64,000 nucleotides of DNA, from the NCBI GenBank assembly GCA_963714255.1, contig CAVQNU010000015.1:124001-188000 (forward strand), given 5' to 3'. The stretch comes from Rhodovastum sp963714255. Its GTDB lineage: Bacteria > Pseudomonadota > Alphaproteobacteria > Acetobacterales > Acetobacteraceae. Shown here piece by piece: positions 9,653 through 17,346 of this stretch. Position 1 is the stretch's first letter, and every line of letters begins with the position of its first letter. The position numbers and the translations under genes were made by a program. The notes beneath the pieces are model-generated. The model was not told the DNA's origin and did no database searches. It saw only the letters and a program-made list of their open reading frames with translations.

Positions 9653-10255
9653 ATGGCACGTGAACCGAGGGACGGCGGCGGCGGGCGCGGGCGTGACCGC
9701 GAACGCGAACGCGACGGCGGCGACGAGCTGATCGACAAGCTGGTCACCATCAACCGCGTGGCCAAGGTGGTGAAGGGCGGCCGGCGCTTCGCCTTCGCCG
9801 CCCTGGTGGTGGTGGGCGACCAGAAGGGCCGCGTCGGCTACGGCGCCGGCAAGGCGCGCGAGGTGCCGGAGGCCATCCGCAAGGCCACCGACCGTGCCAA
9901 GCGCGCCATGATCCGGGTGCCGATGAAGGAAGGCCGCACGCTGCATCACGATGTCTACGGCCATTACGGCGCCGGGCATGTGGTGCTGCGCTCGGCTGCG
10001 GCCGGCACCGGCATCATCGCCGGCGGGCCGATGCGCGCGGTGTTCGAAACGCTGGGCATCGGCGATGTGGTGGCCAAGTCGCTCGGCAGCCGCAACCCGC
10101 ACAACATGGTCAAGGCCACCTTCGCCGCCCTGACCCAGAGCGCCAGCCCGCGCAGCGTGGCCAGCCGGCGCGGCAAGAAGGTGTCTGACCTGCTCGGCCG
10201 GCGTGACCAGCACGCGGCGGCGGCTGCAACCGAGGAGGCACCGGCGAATGCCTGA
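9653..10255 (+). CDS. rpsE: 30S ribosomal protein S5
   Basis: Decoding-fidelity protein. The 200-residue product starts with a charged Gly/Arg-rich stretch (REPRDGGGGRGRDRERERDG), then the double-stranded-RNA-binding core with GYGAGKAREVPEAIRKA. The end overlaps rpmD by eight bases. Confidence 0.97.
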   Translation: MAREPRDGGGGRGRDRERERDGGDELIDKLVTINRVAKVVKGGRRFAFAALVVVGDQKGRVGYGAGKAREVPEAIRKATDRAKRAMIRVPMKEGRTLHHDVYGHYGAGHVVLRSAAAGTGIIAGGPMRAVFETLGIGDVVAKSLGSRNPHNMVKATFAALTQSASPRSVASRRGKKVSDLLGRRDQHAAAAATEEAPANA

Positions 10256-10439
10256 CCAGAAGAAGGTGCGGGTGACCCAGCTCGCCTCCGTCGCCGGCCG
10301 CAAGCCGGGCCAGAAGGAGACGCTGATCGGCCTCGGCCTGAACAAGATCCGCCGCTCGCGCGAACTGGAGGACACGCCTTCGGTGCGCGGCATGATCCGC
10401 AAGGTGGCCCACCTGGTGAAGGTGGAAGAGCTGTCCTGA
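10248..10439 (+). CDS. rpmD: 50S ribosomal protein L30
   Basis: Small large-subunit protein of 63 residues, MPDQKKVRVTQLASVAGRKP at the start. The start at 10248 is set by GAGGAGG about nine bases upstream, inside the end of rpsE. Longer frame-compatible reading begins in rpsE and would add unrelated Arg-rich sequence. Confidence 0.96.
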   Translation: MPDQKKVRVTQLASVAGRKPGQKETLIGLGLNKIRRSRELEDTPSVRGMIRKVAHLVKVEELS

Positions 10440-10473
10440 CGCGCGAGCCGCGCCGGGACGGAAGGGAAGTGCG

Positions 10474-10965
10474 ATGAAGCTGAACGAACTGCGCGACAAT
10501 GCCGGCGCGCGCCTGAAGTCCAAGCGGCTCGGCCGCGGCATCGGCTCGGGCAAGGGCAAAACCTCGGGCAAGGGCGTGAAGGGCCAGAAGGCGCGCGAAG
10601 GCGTGGCGCTGAACGGGTTCGAGGGCGGCCAGCTGCCGATCTACCGCCGGCTGCCCAAGCGCGGGTTCAAGAACATATTTCGCAAGGAATATGCCCCGGT
10701 GAATTTGGGGGCGCTGGCGAAGGCCATTGAATCCGGCCGCATCGACGCCGGTCTGCCGATCACCGAGGACACGCTGCGCGCGGCCGGTCTGGTGCGCGGC
10801 GGCAAGGTCGTCGGCGTGCGGCTGCTGGCCAGCGGCGCGCTGGCGACGGCGGTGACCATCACCATCTCGGGCGCGTCCGCGGCGGCGATCGCCGCGGTGC
10901 AGGCCGCGGGGGGCAGCGTTACCACCACAGTGCCCGCCAAGGTCGCACCCGACCCGGCGGGGTGA
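10474..10965 (+). CDS. rplO: 50S ribosomal protein L15
   Basis: Late-assembly large-subunit protein. The 163-residue product has the Gly-rich N-terminal half (RLGRGIGSGKGKTSGKGVKG) and the conserved GFEGGQLPIYRRLPKRGF. Its last residues are Ala/Thr/Val-rich. A large palindromic element follows instead of the usual short gap to secY. Confidence 0.97.
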   Translation: MKLNELRDNAGARLKSKRLGRGIGSGKGKTSGKGVKGQKAREGVALNGFEGGQLPIYRRLPKRGFKNIFRKEYAPVNLGALAKAIESGRIDAGLPITEDTLRAAGLVRGGKVVGVRLLASGALATAVTITISGASAAAIAAVQAAGGSVTTTVPAKVAPDPAG

Positions 10966-10982
10966 GGCGGGGCGGCGGGTGC

Positions 10983-11207
10983 CCAGAAGAAAGGCCAGGG
11001 CTCGGCCCTGGACCCGCCAAGGGCCGGGAGGCCCTTGGAACCCTTTACTTTTAGGCAGTTGCCTTGAGACGGGGGTGAGGCGGTGAACCGGTTCATGTCC
11101 TCACCCCCGTCTCAAGACAACTGCTTAAGTAGCGGGGTCCAGGGGCCTCCCGGCCCTTGGCGGGTCCAGGGCCGAGCCCTGGCCTTTCTTCTGGGCACCC
11201 GCCGCTC
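10983..11207. repeat. Palindromic element A (full, with core) inside the spc operon
   Basis: A near-perfect 225-bp inverted repeat fills most of the 339-base gap between rplO and secY. The outer arms read AAGGCCAGGGCTCGGCCCTG on both strands, then CCAAGGGCC...GGCCC hairpins. The inner core runs 11051-11128 around AACCGGTT (11086-11093). The variable left block CCTTGAGACGGGGG (11062-11075) matches its partner at 11104-11117 in 13 of 14 positions. In RNA the element would fold into one long stem with side hairpins. There is no T-tract. No other gene is seen in this gap. Confidence 0.9.
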
Positions 11208-11304
11208 CGCTTGCGCCGTGGCCTGCGGGCGCGGCAGAATGGATCCAACAGGCGGCGCCCTCGGGTCCACCCGGGCGGCGCCGCTCCCATAACGGGAACC
11301 TCCC

Positions 11305-12651
11305 ATGGCATCTGCAGCCGAGCAGCTTGCGGCCAATCTGAACCTTGGCGTGTTCTCCAAGGCAACCGAGCTCAAGAAGCGCATCTGGTTCACTCTGGGG
11401 GCGCTGCTGGTCTACCGCATCGGCACCTACATTCCGGTGCCGGGCGTGGACGCCTCGGTCATGGGCGAGATGTTGCGGTCCCATGGCGGCGGCATCCTGG
11501 GCATGTTCGACATGTTCAGCGGCGGCGCGCTTGGCCGCATGACGGTGCTCGCGCTCAACATCATGCCCTATATCAGCGCCAGTATCATCATTCAGCTGAT
11601 GACCGCCGCGGTGCCGTCGCTGGAGGCGCTGAAGAAGGAAGGCGAGTCGGGGCGCAAGAAGCTCAATCAGTACACCCGCTACCTCACCGTCGTCATCGCC
11701 ACGTTCCAATCTTATGGCATTGCGATCGGCCTGGAGAACATGCGCGGCAGCTTCGGTGCGGCGGTGGTCGATCCGGGGCTGTTCTTCGTGCTCTCCTGCG
11801 TGATCAGCCTGGTCGGCGGCACGATGTTCCTGATGTGGCTGGGCGAGCAGATCACCGCCCGCGGCATCGGCAACGGCATCAGCCTGATCATCATGGCCGG
11901 CATCGTGGCCAATGTGCCGCATGCGCTCGGCTCGTTGCTCGAGCTTGGCCGCACCGGCGCGCTCAGCCCGGTGTTCATCCTGATGTTCCTGACCATCGCC
12001 GTGGCGGTGGTGGGCTTCGTGGTGTTCCTGGAGCGGGCGCAGCGGCGCATCGTGGTGCAATACCCGAAACGCCAGGTGGGCAACCGCATGTTCGGCGGCG
12101 ATTCCACCCATATGCCGCTGAAGGTGAACACCTCGGGGGTGATCCCGCCGATCTTCGCCAGTTCGATCTTGCTGGTTCCCGCCACGATCGCCGGCTTCTC
12201 CGGCCAGAACGGCGATGGCGGCTGGCTCGGCACGTTCAGCAACCTGCTGGCGCACGGGTCGTGGCTGTACATGCTGACCTATGCGTCGCTGATCGTGTTT
12301 TTCGCCTTTTTCTACACCGCGGTGGTGTTCAACACCGTGGAGACCGCGGACAACCTCAAGAAATACGGCGGGTTCGTTCCAGGCATCCGGCCCGGCGCGG
12401 CCACCGCCGACTATTTCGACTACATCCTGACCAGGCTGACCACGGTCGGCGCGCTTTACCTGGTCGCCGTCTGCCTGCTGCCGGAATTCCTCATCAGCAG
12501 CTATGGCGTGCCGTTCTACTTCGGCGGCACCAGCCTGATGATCATCGTGTCGGTGACCATGGACACGGTCACCCAGATCCAGTCGCACTTGCTCGCGCAC
12601 CAGTACCAGGGTCTGATCAAGAAGGCGCGCGTGAAGGGTCGTGGGCGATGA
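11305..12651 (+). CDS. secY: Sec translocon channel subunit SecY
   Basis: Central pore of the SecYEG inner-membrane translocon. The 448-residue length and about ten hydrophobic segments fit the family; the N-terminal part holds YRIGTYIPVPGVD and a plug-like segment GMFDMFSGGALGRM, and the C-terminal part LLAHQYQGLIKKARVKGRG. Overlaps adk by four bases (ATGA). Separation from rplO by element A may weaken its coupling to ribosomal-protein synthesis. Confidence 0.98.
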   Translation: MASAAEQLAANLNLGVFSKATELKKRIWFTLGALLVYRIGTYIPVPGVDASVMGEMLRSHGGGILGMFDMFSGGALGRMTVLALNIMPYISASIIIQLMTAAVPSLEALKKEGESGRKKLNQYTRYLTVVIATFQSYGIAIGLENMRGSFGAAVVDPGLFFVLSCVISLVGGTMFLMWLGEQITARGIGNGISLIIMAGIVANVPHALGSLLELGRTGALSPVFILMFLTIAVAVVGFVVFLERAQRRIVVQYPKRQVGNRMFGGDSTHMPLKVNTSGVIPPIFASSILLVPATIAGFSGQNGDGGWLGTFSNLLAHGSWLYMLTYASLIVFFAFFYTAVVFNTVETADNLKKYGGFVPGIRPGAATADYFDYILTRLTTVGALYLVAVCLLPEFLISSYGVPFYFGGTSLMIIVSVTMDTVTQIQSHLLAHQYQGLIKKARVKGRGR

Positions 12652-13304
12652 ACCTGATTTTTCTCGGTCCCCCCGGTGCGGGCAAGGGCACGCAGGCCAA
12701 GCGCCTGCAGGACCGTTACGGCGTTGTGCAGATTTCCACCGGCGACATGCTGCGCGCCGAGGTGGCAGCCGGCAGCGAGATCGGCCGCGAGGCGAAGGCG
12801 GTGATGGAGGCGGGCAAGCTGGTCTCCGACGACATCCTGATCCGCATGCTCGCCGACCGCATCACCCGGCCGGATTGCGCCCGCGGCTTCATCCTCGACG
12901 GCTTCCCGCGGACTGTGCCGCAGGCCGAGGCGCTGGACCGCGTGCTCGCCGAGAAGGGGCTGACGCTCGATGCGGTGGTCGAGCTTGCGGTGGACGACGC
13001 CGCGCTCGTTGAGCGCATCGCCGGCCGTTACACCTGCACCAAATGCGGCGCCGGCTACCACGACAGTTTCCAGAAGCCGAAGGCCGAGGGCGTGTGCGAT
13101 TCCTGCGGCAGTACCGCGTTCACCCGCCGCGCCGACGACAACCGCGAAACCGTGGTGGCCCGGCTGGAGGCGTATCACCGCCAGACCGCGCCGATCCTGC
13201 CGCACTACGCGGCGCTGGGGAAACTGCAGGCGGTGGACGGCATGGCGGAGATCGATGAGGTCACACGCCAGCTGACCGCGATCCTCGACCGCGTCGCGGC
13301 GTAA
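12648..13304 (+). CDS. adk: Adenylate kinase with zinc-type lid
   Basis: Converts AMP and ATP to two ADP in the cytosol. The ATG at 12648 overlapping the secY stop gives 218 residues. The P-loop GPPGAGKGT is at residues 7-15, DGFPRT marks the NMP-binding region, and the LID carries four cysteines (CTKC...CDSC), so it is probably zinc-stabilised. A longer upstream frame runs antiparallel to nothing known and simply shadows secY. Confidence 0.98.
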   Translation: MNLIFLGPPGAGKGTQAKRLQDRYGVVQISTGDMLRAEVAAGSEIGREAKAVMEAGKLVSDDILIRMLADRITRPDCARGFILDGFPRTVPQAEALDRVLAEKGLTLDAVVELAVDDAALVERIAGRYTCTKCGAGYHDSFQKPKAEGVCDSCGSTAFTRRADDNRETVVARLEAYHRQTAPILPHYAALGKLQAVDGMAEIDEVTRQLTAILDRVAA

Positions 13305-13338
13305 CCCGGGCCCGCGGGCCAGCGCGCCGGACCCGTCG

Positions 13339-14604
13339 GTGCCTGGTCTGGCGCTGGCGTTCGACGCGCTGCGGTCGGCCGCGTGGCTGAGTGCCGAGCG
13401 GGCACGCGCTTGGTGCTGGATTTTGGCCGCTTTCAGCTCTGCCGCTGTGATGATTTGGGTCGGCCTGTCGCACAATGGCATCGATCGGCTCGGCAAGCCG
13501 CTCGGGACCGATTTCGTCAGCTTCTGGACGGCGGCACGCCTGGCCCACGACGCGGATGGGGCCGCGCCCTGGCAGCCGGCCCTGCATGGTGCGGCGGAGC
13601 GGGCGTTCTTTCCTGGCGCCAATTCCGATTACTACGCGTTTTTCTACCCGCCGCCGGCCTTGCTGGTGCTGCTGCCGCTGGCGGCGCTGCCCTATGCCGC
13701 CGCTCTGCTGGTCTGGCTTGCCGGCGGATGGCTGGCGATGCTGGCCTGCCTTCGCCGCCTGTTGCCGCAGCGCTGGGCGCTGCTGCCCATTCTCGCTTTT
13801 CCCGGCGCGCTGGTCACGGCGGGGCATGGCCAAAATGGATTCCTCAGCGCCGCCTGCCTGGGCGGGGGCATGGTGTTGCAGCGGTGGCCGGTGCTGGCGG
13901 GCATTTGTCTCGGCGGACTGGTGTGCAAGCCGCATCTGGCGGTGCTGGTGCCGGTCGGCCTGATCGCCGCGCGGCGTTGGCGCATGCTGGTTGGTGCGGC
14001 GGTGTCGGCCATCGGGTTGTGCGTGGCGTCCTGGCTGGTGCTGGGCGGAGCGGCGTGGCGCGGTTTTTTCGACATCGCGCCGCTGGCGCGCATGACGTTG
14101 GAAGCGGGACTGGTCGCGCCGGCGAAGATGGCCAGCAGCTTTGCCGCGGTGCGGCTGCTGCATGGCGGTGTTGGGCTGGCCTACGCGGTTCAGGCCGTGG
14201 TTGCGGTGGGCGCTGCATCCCTGCTGGCACGGACGGCGCTGTGGCGCCCGGGGGCGCGGGCGGAAGGGGCGATGCTGGTGGTAGCGGCGCTGCTCGCCAC
14301 CCCGTTTCTGCTCGACTACGACCTGACATGTCTGGCGCTGCCGGTTGCCTGGGTGGCCGCCGAGGCACAGCGGACGGGCTGGCGCCCCTGGGAGAAGGTG
14401 ACGTTACTGGCCGCCTATGTTCTGCCAATCGCCGCCCGCCCGGTGGCAATGGGGCTGGATGTGCCATTGGCGCCGTTGGCGCTGATCGCTTTGGCGTTGA
14501 TCGTCGCCCGGAGAGCGGATCCAAACGCCGGGTTCCAAGGGCCTATGGCCCTTGGTGGGTCCAGGGCGAAGCCCTGGTGGGGTGCGGGACAAAGTCCCGC
14601 CTAA
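13339..14604 (+). CDS. GT87-like (DUF2029) membrane glycosyltransferase
   Basis: Predicted polyprenol-phosphate-dependent glycosyltransferase of the inner membrane, of the DUF2029/GT87 alpha-mannosyltransferase type; sugar and acceptor are unknown. The 421-residue product from a GTG start has about ten hydrophobic segments. Early loop residues GTDFVSFWTAARLA and YYAFFYPPPALLVLLPLAALP are characteristic: the Asp in GTDF and the FFYPP segment recur in this family. It sits between adk and rpsM, not its usual neighbourhood, 34 bases after adk. The last 30 or so residues (after RRAD) are encoded by a palindromic repeat and lack hydrophobic character, so the native C-terminus was probably shorter. 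Confidence 0.8.
   Translation: MPGLALAFDALRSAAWLSAERARAWCWILAAFSSAAVMIWVGLSHNGIDRLGKPLGTDFVSFWTAARLAHDADGAAPWQPALHGAAERAFFPGANSDYYAFFYPPPALLVLLPLAALPYAAALLVWLAGGWLAMLACLRRLLPQRWALLPILAFPGALVTAGHGQNGFLSAACLGGGMVLQRWPVLAGICLGGLVCKPHLAVLVPVGLIAARRWRMLVGAAVSAIGLCVASWLVLGGAAWRGFFDIAPLARMTLEAGLVAPAKMASSFAAVRLLHGGVGLAYAVQAVVAVGAASLLARTALWRPGARAEGAMLVVAALLATPFLLDYDLTCLALPVAWVAAEAQRTGWRPWEKVTLLAAYVLPIAARPVAMGLDVPLAPLALIALALIVARRADPNAGFQGPMALGGSRAKPWWGAGQSPA
14528..14603. repeat. Core-less repeat element H forming a CDS tail
   Basis: Contains the family hairpins GGGTTCCAAGGGCC...GGCCCTTGG, then GTCCAGGGCgaaGCCCTGG and a third hairpin GGGACaaaGTCCC. It forms the last 25 codons and stop of the GT87-like gene. 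No T-tract follows, but three successive hairpins may still end transcription from adk. Confidence 0.8.
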
Positions 14605-14669
14605 GCGGTTGTTGCGTGTAGGTGATCGCAGCCGGCCACAATCGATCACGGGAATTTGATTAACCCAAG

Positions 14670-14697
14670 TTGACTCCCCCCGCCCGGGCGTTATAGT
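14670..14697 (+). promoter_or_regulatory. Sigma70-type promoter of the alpha operon
   Basis: TTGACT, a 16-base spacer and TATAGT lie about 130 bases before rpsM. Both hexamers are one mismatch from consensus, rare in DNA this rich in GC. The gap 14605-14827 holds no other gene. A long leader of about 125 bases follows, containing the hairpin CGCCCGGCGCGCGCCGGGC, a candidate autoregulatory site. Confidence 0.75.
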
Positions 14698-14827
14698 GCG
14701 CGCCCTTGGCGGCCCCCACCTGCGTGCGGGCCGTCACTGCGTTTTTCCGGAGCCCAAGGGGCAGCCAGACGCCCGGCGCGCGCCGGGCCGAGGGGGAACC
14801 ATCCCCGCGATGAAGGAGTGAGTGGGC

Positions 14828-15205
14828 GTGGCGCGTATTGCCGGCGTGAATATCCCGACCAACAAGCGGGTTTTGATCAGCCTGCGCTATATCTACGGCA
14901 TCGGCCCGGCGAAGGCGCAGGAGATCTGCTCCAAGCTCGGCATCGCCAGCGAACGGCGCGTCAATCAGCTCTCCGACGAGGAGGTGCTGAAAATCCGCGA
15001 AATCATCGACCGAGAATACCGCGTCGAGGGCGATCTGCGGCGTGAAGTGGCGATGAACATCAAGCGATTGATGGATCTCGGCTGCTATCGCGGCCTGCGC
15101 CATCGCCGCGGTCTGCCGGTGCGCGGCCAGCGCACCCACACCAACGCCCGCACCCGCAAGGGCAAGGCGGTGGCGATCGCCGGCAAGAAGAAGGTGACGA
15201 AGTAG
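14828..15205 (+). CDS. rpsM: 30S ribosomal protein S13
   Basis: Small-subunit head protein contacting S19 and tRNA. The GTG at 14828 gives 125 residues reading as MARIAGVNIPTNKRVLISL, the exact family start, with AAGGAG nine bases upstream; the GTG two codons earlier would add residues absent from S13. The C-terminal RGLPVRGQRTHTNARTRKG is conserved. First gene of the alpha operon. Confidence 0.97.
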   Translation: MARIAGVNIPTNKRVLISLRYIYGIGPAKAQEICSKLGIASERRVNQLSDEEVLKIREIIDREYRVEGDLRREVAMNIKRLMDLGCYRGLRHRRGLPVRGQRTHTNARTRKGKAVAIAGKKKVTK

Positions 15206-15251
15206 GGCACAAGTCGCCCGGCCCGCGCTTACCGCCGCCGTTTACAGCATA

Positions 15252-15276
15252 CGCCGCCCCGCCAGAAGGGGCGGCG
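15252..15276 (+). promoter_or_regulatory. Perfect GC hairpin between rpsM and rpsK
   Basis: CGCCGCCCC and GGGGCGGCG form a 9-bp perfect stem around GCCAGAA in the 96-base gap. No T-tract follows. It could be a processing or attenuation point that sets the ratio of S13 to S11 and RpoA; this role is inference. Confidence 0.5.
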
Positions 15277-15301
15277 CAGGATTTGACAGGACAGACCCAA
15301 T

Positions 15302-15700
15302 ATGGCGAAGCCCGCCGCCGCAGCCTCGCGCCCTCGCAAGAAAGAGCGCAAGAACATCACGTCCGGCGTCGCCCATGTGGCGGCGACGTTCAACAACACC
15401 ATGATCACCATCACCGACGCCCAGGGCAATGCGATCGCCTGGTCGTCGTCGGGCAGCCAGGGCTTCAAGGGCAGCCGGAAATCCACGCCGTATGCCGCCC
15501 AGGTGGCCGCCGAAGACGCCGGCAAGAAGGCGCGCGAGCACGGCATGGAGACGCTGGAGATCGAGGTCAGCGGCCCCGGCTCGGGCCGCGAGAGCGCGTT
15601 GCGGGCGCTGCAGGCCGTCGGCTTCGCCATTACCGCCATCCGCGACATGACCCCGATCCCGCACAATGGCTGCCGGCCGCGCAAGCGGCGTCGCGTGTGA
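15302..15700 (+). CDS. rpsK: 30S ribosomal protein S11
   Basis: Platform protein near the E site. The 132-residue product includes GVAHVAATFNNTMITITDAQG and ends NGCRPRKRRRV, both diagnostic. It lies 96 bases after rpsM and 123 bases before rpoA, wide spacings for this operon. Confidence 0.97.
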   Translation: MAKPAAAASRPRKKERKNITSGVAHVAATFNNTMITITDAQGNAIAWSSSGSQGFKGSRKSTPYAAQVAAEDAGKKAREHGMETLEIEVSGPGSGRESALRALQAVGFAITAIRDMTPIPHNGCRPRKRRRV

Positions 15701-15823
15701 GCGCGCGGGCCAAGGCGCATCTGAGGCGCCGCCCCGCGTTCTGATGTCGGCGTCCGCGCCCGCCCGGTTGTTTGCCTGGGTGCGCGGCGCGCGCCGCCAA
15801 CCCCAGCCCCGAGGAGGCCGAGC

Positions 15824-16843
15824 GTGGCATTGCAGAAAAACTGGCAGTCGCTGATCAAGCCCGAGAAGATGGAAGTCGAGCCCGGCGGCGATCCGCACCG
15901 GGTGGCCACCATCATCGCCGAGCCGCTGGAGCGTGGCTTCGGCATGACGCTGGGCAACGCGCTGCGCCGCATCCTGCTGTCCTCGCTGCAGGGGGCGGCC
16001 GTTACCGCCCTGCAGATCGACGGCGTGCTGCACGAATTCAGCAGCATTCCCGGCGTGCGCGAGGACGTGACCGACATCGTGCTGAACGTCAAGCAACTGG
16101 CGCTGCGCATGCACGGCGACGGGCCGAAGCGCATGATGCTGACCGCGACCGGCCCCGGTGAAGTGCGCGCCGCCCAGATCCAGACCGGCCACGATATCGA
16201 GGTGATGAACCCCGAACTGGTGATCTGCACGCTCGATGACGGCATCAAGCTCGGCATGGAGTTCACCGTCAACGTCAACAAGGGCTACGTGCCGGCCGCG
16301 GCCAACCGGCCCGAGGACGCGCCGATCGGTCTGATTCCCATCGACTCGATCTATTCGCCGGTGCGCCGCGTGTCCTACAAGGTCGAGCCCACCCGCGTCG
16401 GCCAGGTGACCGACTACGACAAGCTGCTGCTGACGCTGGAGACCAACGGCGCCGTCACGCCGGAAGATGCCGTGGCGCTGGCCGCCCGCATCCTGCAGGA
16501 CCAGTTGCAGCTGTTCATCAACTTCGAGGAGCCGCAGGCGGTCCGGCACGAGGAACCGCAGGACGATCTGCCGTTCAACCGCAACCTGCTGCGCAAGGTC
16601 GACGAACTGGAGCTGTCGGTGCGCAGCGCCAATTGTCTGAAGAACGACAACATCGTCTATATCGGCGACCTGGTGCAGAAATCCGAGCAGGAGATGCTGC
16701 GCACGCCCAATTTCGGGCGCAAGTCGCTGAACGAGATCAAGGAGGTGCTCGCCTCCATGGGGCTGTCGCTCGGCATGACCGTGGCGGGCTGGCCGCCCGA
16801 GAACGTCGAAGATCTGGCGAAGCGGCTGGAAGAGCCGTTCTGA
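15824..16843 (+). CDS. rpoA: DNA-directed RNA polymerase subunit alpha
   Basis: Scaffold subunit of RNA polymerase. The GTG at 15824, preceded by GAGGAGG, gives 339 residues. The N-terminal assembly domain holds EPLERGFGMTLGNALRRILL near residues 25-45. The C-terminal domain, which binds UP elements and activators, holds NCLKNDNIVYIGDLV and ends near NEIKEVLASMGLSLGM. Confidence 0.98.
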   Translation: MALQKNWQSLIKPEKMEVEPGGDPHRVATIIAEPLERGFGMTLGNALRRILLSSLQGAAVTALQIDGVLHEFSSIPGVREDVTDIVLNVKQLALRMHGDGPKRMMLTATGPGEVRAAQIQTGHDIEVMNPELVICTLDDGIKLGMEFTVNVNKGYVPAAANRPEDAPIGLIPIDSIYSPVRRVSYKVEPTRVGQVTDYDKLLLTLETNGAVTPEDAVALAARILQDQLQLFINFEEPQAVRHEEPQDDLPFNRNLLRKVDELELSVRSANCLKNDNIVYIGDLVQKSEQEMLRTPNFGRKSLNEIKEVLASMGLSLGMTVAGWPPENVEDLAKRLEEPF

Positions 16844-16869
16844 GCCTCTAGAAGGAACGGAGTCCGACC

Positions 16870-17292
16870 ATGCGTCACGGAGTAGCCGGGCGGAAGCTCG
16901 GCGTCACCACCAGCCACCGCTTCGCCATGTTCCGCAACATGGCGCATGCGTTGCTTAAACACGAGCAGATCACCACCACGCTGCCGAAGGCGAAGGAGCT
17001 TCGTCCGGTGGCCGAGAAGCTGATCACGCTCGGCAAGCGCGGCGGCCTGCATGCGCGTCGCCAAGCATACGCCCAGCTGCGCGACGACGTGATCGTTGCC
17101 AAGCTGTTTACCACCCTGGCCGATCGCTACAAAGCGCGCCAGGGCGGTTACACGCGGGTGCTGAAGGCGGGCGTCCGCTACGGCGACGCAGCCAGCATGG
17201 CGGTGATCGAGCTGGTGGATCGTGATCCGTCCGCCAAAGGGCAGGATAGCGGGCCGCGGCCGGAGACGGCCGAGGACAGCGAGAGCGAGTAA
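16870..17292 (+). CDS. rplQ: 50S ribosomal protein L17
   Basis: Tunnel-exit protein. The 140-residue product begins MRHGVAGRKLGVTTSHRFAM and contains KLFTTLADRYKARQGGYTRV. An acidic tail of about 25 residues extends past the usual 115-120. Last gene of the alpha operon; a strong hairpin follows. Confidence 0.97.
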   Translation: MRHGVAGRKLGVTTSHRFAMFRNMAHALLKHEQITTTLPKAKELRPVAEKLITLGKRGGLHARRQAYAQLRDDVIVAKLFTTLADRYKARQGGYTRVLKAGVRYGDAASMAVIELVDRDPSAKGQDSGPRPETAEDSESE

Positions 17293-17303
17293 GCAAGCCC
17301 GGC

Positions 17304-17346
17304 GCTCTGCCCTGGACCCCATTAATGAACGGGTCCAGGGCAGAGC
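17304..17346. terminator. Bidirectional terminator-like hairpin (element I)
   Basis: GCTCTGCCCTGGACCC (17304-17319) and its exact complement (17331-17346) form a 16-bp stem around an 11-base AT-rich loop (CATTAATGAAC). It lies between the convergent rplQ and diguanylate cyclase genes. It is a core-less member of the palindromic repeat family. There is no clear T-tract, so termination efficiency is uncertain. Confidence 0.7.
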
